DNA of 35,299 nt from the NCBI GenBank assembly GCA_051649785.1, contig JBOFHT010000060.1, positions 1-35,299 of the forward strand. Direction: 5' to 3'. Origin of the DNA: JBOFHT01 sp051649785 (GTDB lineage Archaea; Methanobacteriota; Methanobacteria; Methanobacteriales; Methanobacteriaceae). Below the pieces are notes generated by a model. That model saw only the letters and a program-made list of their open reading frames with translations, was not told the origin of the DNA and did not search any database. The translations under genes and the position numbers were made by a program. This document shows positions 24,904 to 32,154 of the stretch, piece by piece. Numbering within the stretch: position 1 is the stretch's first letter; each line of letters opens with the position of its first letter.

Positions 24904-26127
24904 TTATTCAATCAATTTAACTAATTCTTCAGTTTTAGATAGTAATCTAGGATTTAAATAATCTTTATTAATGTATTTATCATAAATAGCTAGGCGTTCT
25001 TTGAGTTTAAAGCCGCATTGTTCTGTAAGATCTTTTAAATGTTGGATTTCTGGCCAAGGAGCTTCAGGATTGACATAATCTTTACTTACTGGTGAAACAC
25101 CACCCCAATCATCAACACCCGTTAGTAGAAAGATTTGAGCAGTTTCAAAATTAAGATTAGGTGGAACTTGAATACTTAAATCTGGAAAGATTAGTTTTGC
25201 AGTAGCTACTGTTTTAATAATATCGATTAAACTAGGTTCTTTTTGATTTTCCATAGGAATTCCGGGTTTAGCTCTGAAATTCTGGATAATTATTTCTTGA
25301 ATATGCCCATACTTATCTTGGATTTTTCTGATATCTAATAAAGATTTAGCTATTTCTTCTTTTGTTTCTCCAATACCAATAAGTATCCCAGTTGTAAATG
25401 GAATCTTTAATTTACCTGCATCTTTAATTGTTTGAAGACGTAGCTTTGGGTCTTTTCCAGGGCTGTTTTTATGGGCTTCTTCTCCCATAAGACGTGGTGA
25501 AGAAGTTTCAAGCATTAAACCCATTGAAACATTAACTTCTTTTAGAGTTTTAAGTTCATCATAGCTAAATATTCCACCATTGGTATGTGGAAGTAGCTTT
25601 GTTTGGTTTAATGTAGTGTTACAAATATCATAAATATATTCAAGCATATTTGAATAGTTATTTTTAGATAAATTGGCTTTTACAAGTTCTTCACTATCTG
25701 CTTGCTCGCCAAATGCAAATAATGCTTCTTTACACCCGTATTTTTCACTTTCTTGCAGTGTTTTAATTATATCTGATTTGTTTTTTAAAATAATTGCAGT
25801 AGGGTCATCAATTTCTTTTTTAAAAGTACAATAGCCACAATAGTTTCTACAAATTTCAGTAAGGGGTATAAATATATTTTTAGAAAAAGTAATGTAGTTG
25901 TTAGTTTTATTATGATTTGTGCAATGGCTAGCAGTATTCATAAGTCCTAAGATATTATTAGGGTTTTTTATAGTGGAATTTTTTTTAGAATCAATGAAAT
26001 CAATAGAACCAGTTTTAAGTAAATTAGTGATATTTTCAATAGTTAATTCAGAGATATTTATATTATTCATATTATCTATATTATCTATATTATCATGATT
26101 ATTATTACTTTTATTACTATTATTCAT
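24904..26127 (-). CDS. cofG: FO synthase subunit 1 (CofG), radical SAM
   Basis: Works with CofH to make 7,8-didemethyl-8-hydroxy-5-deazariboflavin, the F420 chromophore. The radical SAM cluster site CRNYCGYC gives Cys93, Cys97 and Cys100 within IFIPLTEICRNYCGYCTFKK. Further family blocks are KYGCKEALFAFGEQ, LPHTNGGIFSYDEL, GLMLETSSPRLM, IPFTTGILIGIGET, IQNFRAKPG and VDDWGGVSPVSKDYVNPE. The first 30 residues are an Asn-rich tail (MNNSNKSNNNHDN) absent from most relatives. Last gene of the minus-strand cluster mptA - unknown - P1 peptidase - cofG, 21 nt after the peptidase gene. cofH is not in the window. Confidence 0.94.
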   Translation of the reverse strand: MNNSNKSNNNHDNIDNIDNMNNINISELTIENITNLLKTGSIDFIDSKKNSTIKNPNNILGLMNTASHCTNHNKTNNYITFSKNIFIPLTEICRNYCGYCTFKKEIDDPTAIILKNKSDIIKTLQESEKYGCKEALFAFGEQADSEELVKANLSKNNYSNMLEYIYDICNTTLNQTKLLPHTNGGIFSYDELKTLKEVNVSMGLMLETSSPRLMGEEAHKNSPGKDPKLRLQTIKDAGKLKIPFTTGILIGIGETKEEIAKSLLDIRKIQDKYGHIQEIIIQNFRAKPGIPMENQKEPSLIDIIKTVATAKLIFPDLSIQVPPNLNFETAQIFLLTGVDDWGGVSPVSKDYVNPEAPWPEIQHLKDLTEQCGFKLKERLAIYDKYINKDYLNPRLLSKTEELVKLIE

Positions 26128-26148
26128 TTTAAATACCTTGATTTAATT

Positions 26149-27141
26149 TTAATAAAATTCTTGGGCTGATTTTAAACCATAACTGCTTTTAGCACTTAAA
26201 ACACTATTAACAATAGCTCTAGATATGACTTCATTAGCTAAAACACCTAATGCTGTTATATCACATTCTATTTCATTAGTTGAAAGGGTGAAAACACCAT
26301 CTCCATCAAAATTGGTGTGAACTGGTCTAATTGCTCTATCTAAACCATTATGTGCAATACTAGCTAATTTATTAGCTTGTGGCTTTGTAATTTTCCCATT
26401 TGTAATAATGGTAGCGATTGTTGTATTTGTATTATTTAAATTATTATTTGAAAAAATATTAATATTTTTATAATTATTACAAATTTCTTTTTCTGTATTT
26501 AAAAAACTAGTCTTATTTTTATTAAGCAGCCCTGCTATAATTTCTTTAGTATCTGGATTAACAACATCTCCTAATGCGTTAGTTGCTACAATAGCTCCAA
26601 TTCGTAGCTTTCCTAATTCTAAACCATAAGTACCTAACCCACTTTTCATTCCAGTTTCAATTCCATAAAGTTTTCCAACTGAAGCTCCACAACCAGCACC
26701 AAAATTACCAGTTTCTAAGTCTTTATTAAGATTTGAATTTTTTTCTGCATTTTTACAGGCTTTATATCCCATACTTTTATTTGGTCTAGTTTTAAAGTCA
26801 CCTAAATTAAGGTCAAAAAGTGATGCACCACAAACAATTGGAACAACACCACCATCAACATTAAAACCAATATTTTTTTCTTCTAAATATTTCATAGCTC
26901 CTGATGTGGATTCTAACCCATAAGCACTTCCACCACTTAAAACAACACCATGAATTCCATTATTTATATTTTCAGACTTTAAAAGTTCTGTTTCATGGCT
27001 TGCAGGAGCTCCTCCTCTAAAATCATATCCTGAAATTGCTCCTTTTTCACATATTATGGTAGTACATCCAGTTCCACCAGTAATATCTTGAGCATTTCCT
27101 AATTTAAACCCTTCAACATTTTTTATTGGGATTTTTTTCAT
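26149..27141 (-). CDS. P1 family (DmpA-like, S58) peptidase
   Basis: Self-processing N-terminal nucleophile hydrolase related to L-aminopeptidase D-Ala-esterase DmpA and beta-peptidyl aminopeptidases. The opening IPIKNVEGFKLGNAQDITGG and TGCTTIICEKGAISGYDFRG are typical, as are ETELL, HGVVLSGGSAYGLES and VPIVCGASLFDL. The later part shows FGAGCGASVGKLYG and ATNALGDVVNPDT. In DmpA-like enzymes a Ser at a G-[DN]-S/T junction is the nucleophile; in this protein the equivalent point is not obvious, being displaced by an Asn-rich stretch (NIFSNNNLNNTNTTIATIIT, about 247-266), with TIATIITNGKITK following. The frame opens at TTG 27168; ATG 27141 is preferred. Position between cofactor genes is notable. 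Confidence 0.85.
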   Translation of the reverse strand: MKKIPIKNVEGFKLGNAQDITGGTGCTTIICEKGAISGYDFRGGAPASHETELLKSENINNGIHGVVLSGGSAYGLESTSGAMKYLEEKNIGFNVDGGVVPIVCGASLFDLNLGDFKTRPNKSMGYKACKNAEKNSNLNKDLETGNFGAGCGASVGKLYGIETGMKSGLGTYGLELGKLRIGAIVATNALGDVVNPDTKEIIAGLLNKNKTSFLNTEKEICNNYKNINIFSNNNLNNTNTTIATIITNGKITKPQANKLASIAHNGLDRAIRPVHTNFDGDGVFTLSTNEIECDITALGVLANEVISRAIVNSVLSAKSSYGLKSAQEFY

Positions 27142-27189
27142 ATTAATGCCTATTGTAGAGTTGTGCAATAATTTTTGTTATTTTTTTTA

Positions 27190-27642
27190 TTAATTATCGC
27201 CTTCTCCTTCATCATCTGAGATAACAACTTCTACATAAAGGGGACCCATTCCACTTTTGTCTTTCCAAGTTATAATAATAGCTCCTGCAGTTTGCAATTT
27301 CATCATTTTATATTCTACATGGAGACCCATTGATTCTAGAGATGCCTTCATATTTTCAAGGCCTGTAACATAGCTATCTCCAGTTACCTGAACATTAGCT
27401 CTAACTTGTTCATCCATTCTATTAATAAGTTTGGTGGCATCGTCTGATAAAGGATTTATTTCTTTAGCTTCTAATTTTTTAACTATTTTAGATAATTCAT
27501 TTTCCATATCTTCTATAGCTAATTCTTTTTTAGACATTGCCCTTACAATAAGTATTTGATTTGAGTCAATAGCTTGTCTTGAGCCTTCAAATGCTTCTAA
27601 TCCTTCAATTATTTTTCCCGCAATTTTATGTAAGTGTACCAT
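27190..27642 (-). CDS. conserved methanogen protein of unknown function
   Basis: A 150-residue protein starting MVHLHKIAGKIIEGLEAFEG. It has an acidic helical middle (LAIEDMENELSKIVKKLEAK), then VTGDSYVTGLENMKASLESM and a beta-rich end GAIIITWKDKSGMGPLYVEVV, closing with an acidic tail DDEGEGDN. No signal peptide or membrane helix. It may belong to an archaeal DUF family (DUF2120 is my recollection, unverified). GGGAAAAG precedes the ATG. It lies 41 nt after mptA and 21 nt before the peptidase gene, so it is co-transcribed with cofactor biosynthesis genes. Confidence 0.7.
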   Translation of the reverse strand: MVHLHKIAGKIIEGLEAFEGSRQAIDSNQILIVRAMSKKELAIEDMENELSKIVKKLEAKEINPLSDDATKLINRMDEQVRANVQVTGDSYVTGLENMKASLESMGLHVEYKMMKLQTAGAIIITWKDKSGMGPLYVEVVISDDEGEGDN

Positions 27643-27683
27643 CTTTTCCCAACTTTAATTTATATTTTAATAATCTTCAATCT

Positions 27684-28649
27684 TTAAAAATTCACTTCTG
27701 CTTTTAGTTCACCCATAGTAGCTATTTTTTCTGCAAAAGCATTATGTCTATGAATACTTTCTTCATTAACTTGGCGAACAGTTACTAATGTGTCATCTGG
27801 AAGATGTGAGTATTTTTGGAGTATTTTTTCAACCATATTTCTAACACAATCTTCAACAAAAGCGGGTTTACTATGAGCTGACATAACAATAGCATTTTCA
27901 TCAGGTCTTTTAAGGACTTCACAAACAGGAGCACTCATAGATTCTTCTATTATTTGAATAATATCTTCTCCACGAACTTCGTGCTTTTGAGGAACTTCTA
28001 TTGATATGGTGCCTACTCCTCGTTGATTGTGGGATGCAAAAGTAACTGTATCTAATACTTTTTTGCATGTTTCAGGGTCTAAAAACTCTAATAGCTTTGC
28101 TTTGTCTGCTTCTTTTACAGTTTCCTGTGCACATGGACAAACAGTCATTCCAACAACTTCAGCACCAATACTTTTCCTTATGACTACTTCGCCATCGTTA
28201 TCACATTCGCAACCGTCAGTTGCTTTCGTTCTAAAACCAATAGCTGTAGCAGTTATTTTAGTCATTTCTTGAGTCTTATTTTTAGTAACTGGTGATTCTT
28301 TAATAAACATAAAATCACTAGTCATTTCTACTTCAGCTACTTTAGCATATTTATGCTTTTTCATAAGAGACTTAACAATATTAGCACACAATGACTCTAT
28401 TTCGACAGAACTACTTTTTATGACATCTTCAACAACTTCACTAATTGCCTCAGGAGTTCTAGACATATGTATTCCTCGTTGATCATTTGGAAGATCTACA
28501 TATGCATTAAATTCAGGCAAGAGAATAATAGGTCTTTTATTGCCTCTATCAATTTTTAAAAGTTTTTTAACACCAGTCACTCCAACACGAGTTAAATGGA
28601 TTGGAATTCGTGGAATATTATCTTGTGTATCAGGAAAACAGATTACCAT
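27684..28649 (-). CDS. mptA: GTP cyclohydrolase MptA
   Basis: Fe(II)-dependent archaeal GTP cyclohydrolase of the FolE2/COG1469 family. It makes 7,8-dihydroneopterin 2',3'-cyclic phosphate, the first step towards tetrahydromethanopterin. The start CFPDTQDNIPRIPIHLTRVG is diagnostic. GMTVCPCAQE (about residues 165-174) carries the conserved Cys, followed by FASHNQRGVGTISIEV, SHLPDDTLVTVRQ and IHRHNAFAE near the end. The family's dense metal and substrate ligands (Cys, His, Glu) are present. AGGCG precedes the ATG with normal spacing. It is the first gene of the cluster ending in cofG. Length (321 residues) matches the family. Confidence 0.95.
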   Translation of the reverse strand: MVICFPDTQDNIPRIPIHLTRVGVTGVKKLLKIDRGNKRPIILLPEFNAYVDLPNDQRGIHMSRTPEAISEVVEDVIKSSSVEIESLCANIVKSLMKKHKYAKVAEVEMTSDFMFIKESPVTKNKTQEMTKITATAIGFRTKATDGCECDNDGEVVIRKSIGAEVVGMTVCPCAQETVKEADKAKLLEFLDPETCKKVLDTVTFASHNQRGVGTISIEVPQKHEVRGEDIIQIIEESMSAPVCEVLKRPDENAIVMSAHSKPAFVEDCVRNMVEKILQKYSHLPDDTLVTVRQVNEESIHRHNAFAEKIATMGELKAEVNF

Positions 28650-28933
28650 GAGTATACGCCTTTAGATTTTAGAATTATTAGTATTTAATATTATTGTTTT
28701 AATTATGATATTATTTTTAATATAATTTGAGACTTATTAAAACTTGTATACTAATATCTCAGTTCTTATATTAATAGTTATATTAAATATTATATTATTC
28801 TGGGCATTATAGATTATATTAAATAATATATTTGAGGGAGTATAAGTTATATTATTTATATTTCCTATACTATCTATATTATCTAATATATAGCATATTT
28901 TTAAGTTTTTAATGATTTTATAATTATTTTAAA
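28650..28933. other. AT-rich intergenic region between mptA and the Lrp gene
   Basis: Contains the mptA leader and one copy (about 28816-28836) of a 21 bp AT-rich sequence that is repeated at about 29675-29695. No gene visible. Confidence 0.4.
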
Positions 28934-29413
28934 CTATAATATACTTGCAGAGTTCATATCTGATTTAACAGTATTTAAAACAGTCTGTGTGTAAGTTCTT
29001 TCAATACCTGGCTCTTTTAATAGCTCTTTTATAAAATGATTTAATTCATCAGTATCTTTAAATTTAGCTATTAAAAATGCATCATATTCTCCTGTAACAT
29101 CATAAATTCCTAGAACATTCTTATTAAAAGAAGTTTTACCTTCCCAATCCTCTATACTCCCACCTTTAATTTTAACTCCGATAATGGTTGTAACTTTGTA
29201 ACCTAAAGCATTATGGTCTAAAACAGGTGCAAATTTTTCAACTACTCCATTTTTTGTAAGCTTTTCGATACGATTGTGAACAGTACCTACGGAAATATTC
29301 AATTCTCTAGCTATTTTCCTATATGGGGTTCTAGCATCATCATTCATTAATTTTAATATTTTTTCATCTACAATATCTAACTTGATTTTTTTATTATTTG
29401 CTTTTTTATTCAT
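28934..29413 (-). CDS. Lrp/AsnC family transcriptional regulator
   Basis: A 159-residue feast/famine regulator. The N-terminal winged HTH is KLDIVDEKILKLMNDDAR, TPYRKIARELNISVGTVHNR, IEKLTKNGVVEKF (about residues 11-62). The C-terminal RAM ligand/oligomerisation domain follows, with VTTIIGVKIKGG, VLGIYDVTGEYDAFLIAKF and LLKEPGIERTYTQTVLNTVK. A Lys-rich tail precedes the HTH. It is a single-gene unit with a 563 bp AT-rich upstream region. The ligand and targets cannot be read from the sequence; the adjacent mptA cluster begins 284 bp downstream and may be one target. Confidence 0.93.
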   Translation of the reverse strand: MNKKANNKKIKLDIVDEKILKLMNDDARTPYRKIARELNISVGTVHNRIEKLTKNGVVEKFAPVLDHNALGYKVTTIIGVKIKGGSIEDWEGKTSFNKNVLGIYDVTGEYDAFLIAKFKDTDELNHFIKELLKEPGIERTYTQTVLNTVKSDMNSASIL

Positions 29414-29976
29414 ATTATTATGCTTCCCATAAACTTGAGTTTAATTAATTTTAATAACTAGTATTTAATTATAGTTCACGACATTAAAGTTTATAATATT
29501 TAAAAAATTATTCTTAAATAAAATCATTATTTTAAGAAATAAAGAATTTTAATTAAAATAATAAAAATCATAATTTAAATTTTCAATGTCTTATACTGTA
29601 ATAGCTTACAATTAATTATTTTCTAATAATTAAATAGTAGCTATAAATTAATTACTAGTAATTTTTGTTTTATAATATTAAATAATATATTTGAGCTAAT
29701 GATTAAATTATTTTCTTTAAACATTGTATATTATTATGTATTTAATATTATATATTGTTTATTATTTTTTTATAGCTAAAAATATAAATTAAATATAAAA
29801 TGTTAATATGATTTCATATAATATAAATGTTTGCAGTATAACTAATAGTTATAATGTGTAAAAATAAATTAAAAATTTTATTTAAAATAAAAAAAAGTTA
29901 AAGATAAAAAAGTAAAGCAAAATAAAATTAAATAAAATATAAAATTAAAAGTAAAAAAATAAAAGAATTTTCTTAC
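29414..29976. other. 563 bp AT-rich intergenic region
   Basis: Read on both strands: no coding frame. It contains a second copy (29675-29695) of the 21 bp repeat, a TTACTAGTAA palindrome near 29652, and an A-rich block next to 29977 that is the terminator of the DUF4013 gene on the other strand. Confidence 0.5.
29880..29966 (-). terminator. T-rich terminator region of the first DUF4013 gene
   Basis: On the minus strand this is a series of T4-T8 runs starting right after the stop codon at 29977. A similar composition follows the paralogue at 31080. Confidence 0.5.
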
Positions 29977-30777
29977 TTATTTTGATTCATTATATATTAA
30001 ACCAGTAGCTCTTGCATTTAAGAAGAACCAGAATGGATAAATAACTAAAGGAACAATAATAATTCCAATAAATAATGAAAATAGTATACTAGAAACTATT
30101 CCAACTACTCCTGAAACAATAAAGATCATAATTAACCAAATTATGTATTTAGACCAGCCAATTTTTCCAATTATATTAATAATTTCTGGAATATTTAATG
30201 CAGCACCAATACTGTTGGTTTCAGCTAATCTAGCAGTTGCAGTATAAGTTAAAAGACTAAATATTATGCCTAAGATTAATGCAACTAATCCAATAATTAA
30301 TATTGGAACTCCTAATGAAGCAAAAATGGAAAGCATAGCTTCTGTTGAGTTACTAGCTAATGTTTGATTAAGTACAGGAGACATAATTACATTCATAAAC
30401 CCTAATCCTAGTGTAATAATTGCTACAACTAATATAATAATTGCAGGAATTAGCCCATAAATAAATTGCATAACATACAACTTTATTCCATCAATTAAAT
30501 TTTTCTTTATATTTAATTTTGGAATTTCTGATTTATTATTAACTGTTTGCCTTGTGATATCTAGAGTGTATCCATCTACAACTATCACTCCAAGTAATGA
30601 TAATACTGAAAAGATAATAAACAATGCAATTCCTACTTCATTAGCTAGAAGTGCCATAAATAATCCTGCTATTACTAATAATATAGATACTAAATAAACT
30701 ACACCTATAATTAGTAACTTCTTCCAATCTTGTGTAGGATAATTTATTGAATCTTTAAATATTTCTCCGATTTCCAT
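29977..30777 (-). CDS. DUF4013 membrane protein (paralogue 1)
   Basis: A 266-residue membrane protein of the DUF4013 family. It starts with the conserved amphipathic EIGEIFKDSINYPTQDWKKL, then about six hydrophobic helices, with GYTLDITRQTVNNKSEIPKL between helices 2 and 3. Near the end TARLAETNSIGAALNIPEII, then IGKIGWSKYIIWLIMI and a final helix with NARATGLIYNESK are typical. It shares this plan with the gene 300 bp upstream (31080-31949). GAGGTGA directly precedes the ATG. Function unknown; there is no known catalytic motif. Confidence 0.85.
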   Translation of the reverse strand: MEIGEIFKDSINYPTQDWKKLLIIGVVYLVSILLVIAGLFMALLANEVGIALFIIFSVLSLLGVIVVDGYTLDITRQTVNNKSEIPKLNIKKNLIDGIKLYVMQFIYGLIPAIIILVVAIITLGLGFMNVIMSPVLNQTLASNSTEAMLSIFASLGVPILIIGLVALILGIIFSLLTYTATARLAETNSIGAALNIPEIINIIGKIGWSKYIIWLIMIFIVSGVVGIVSSILFSLFIGIIIVPLVIYPFWFFLNARATGLIYNESK

Positions 30778-31079
30778 TTTTTCACCTCAATATATATGAA
30801 CTGTTGATAATTAATAACCTAGTACTATTTATAACTAGATATTAATGTATTATTAACTTAATTAGTTATATATTTTATTGTTTTTGTATTATTATCATAG
30901 AATATGATAGTATATGTACAATATACTTGTAAAAAGTTAATAGATTGATAAAGAGTTAATTTAGAAAATAAAATAAAAAGTAAAATAAGAATAAGAATAA
31001 GAATAAAATAAAATTATAAAATAGAAATATAAATTAATTTATAAATACTATTATTAATTTATAAATACTATTTTATTGA
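30778..31079. other. intergenic region between DUF4013 paralogues
   Basis: Holds the promoter of the downstream paralogue, AATAAG-type short repeats (about 30980-31005) that form the T-rich terminator of the upstream gene on the minus strand, and a 20 bp perfect tandem duplication at 31033-31072. Confidence 0.5.
31033..31072. repeat. 20 bp perfect tandem duplication
   Basis: ATTAATTTATAAATACTATT occurs twice without spacing (31033-31052 and 31053-31072), 8 bp from the end of the second DUF4013 gene. Confidence 0.85.
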
Positions 31080-31949
31080 TTATTTTGCATCTTGGTATAA
31101 TAAACCAAGGGCTCTTGAGCTAAATAAGAAGATATATGGGCTAATTATTAAGTAGGAAATAATTGAAACAATCATTGATCCAATAGCTAATCCTCCAGTA
31201 CCTCCAATCAATACTGCCACTAATGGGATTAAACCTAATATTAATCCTGCTACAAGTGAAATAATGAAACATATTACTCCTAATGCAATTATCCATAATA
31301 TGAACTTTGCCCAACCTATTTTTCCAATAATACCAAATATTTCATTGATTTTTATACTTTCAACTAAACTATTTGTATCTGCAAGTCTTCCTTGAGCTAC
31401 AACTAAAAGTAGTGTAAATATAATGTAGAGTATTAGTCCAACAATTACAGTAATTGCAAATGCTCCAGCTAAACCACTAATTAACTCTGGAGAAACAGTA
31501 TTGAAGTAGTTAGTTAGTGCAGTTGAGTTCCCAGCAACTATTTCATTAACAATTGTTTGATTTGCAAAAATAGGAGTCATTAGTTCTATAGTCTTACTAA
31601 AGAAACCAGTAACAAATGCTAATAAGATAGTAACAATTGTGGGGATTATGTAATAGATAAGGGATACTACAAGAACCTTAATACCAGTAATAAAATTATC
31701 AGTTGGGGCGAATGCTGGAATTTCGCTATTTTTATTAATAGATTCCTTAATAACATTTATTCCATAACCACTTATAAATAAAACAAGTACTAAACTAACT
31801 ATTGCAAAAATAATTCCTAATACTCCAGTGCCTAAATGTAATATACTAGCTATATTAGATACAACATACAAAACACCAATAATTAGTACCATTTTCCAAT
31901 TGCTTGTTGGGTATTTAAATGCATCTTTAAAAATTTTACCAAGTTCCAT
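31080..31949 (-). CDS. DUF4013 membrane protein (paralogue 2)
   Basis: A 289-residue membrane protein of the same family as its neighbour. It starts MELGKIFKDAFKYPTSNWKM, with the loop GYGINVIKESINKNSEIPAF, then a late block GRLADTNSLVESIKINEIFG, IGKIGWAKFILWIIALGV and the end SRALGLLYQDAK. All blocks align with the paralogue at 29977, so the pair arose by tandem duplication and has diverged. The frame opens at ATG 31964, but GAAGGTGA lies 5 nt before ATG 31949, matching the start context of the paralogue. Each gene has its own leader and T-rich end, so they are probably separate transcripts. Confidence 0.85.
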   Translation of the reverse strand: MELGKIFKDAFKYPTSNWKMVLIIGVLYVVSNIASILHLGTGVLGIIFAIVSLVLVLFISGYGINVIKESINKNSEIPAFAPTDNFITGIKVLVVSLIYYIIPTIVTILLAFVTGFFSKTIELMTPIFANQTIVNEIVAGNSTALTNYFNTVSPELISGLAGAFAITVIVGLILYIIFTLLLVVAQGRLADTNSLVESIKINEIFGIIGKIGWAKFILWIIALGVICFIISLVAGLILGLIPLVAVLIGGTGGLAIGSMIVSIISYLIISPYIFLFSSRALGLLYQDAK

Positions 31950-32154
31950 TTTTTTCACCTTCATAGTTAATTTACAAATTATTTATAATAATTATTTATA
32001 ATTATTATTTATATTTTTATAATACGATTTATTCATATACATGTACATATATATTCTGTAGTTTATATAATATTTATATAATTAATATATGATTATTGTT
32101 AATATTTATATGTTTTGATTATTATGATTTTCTTAATAGATTAATTAAGTGGAA

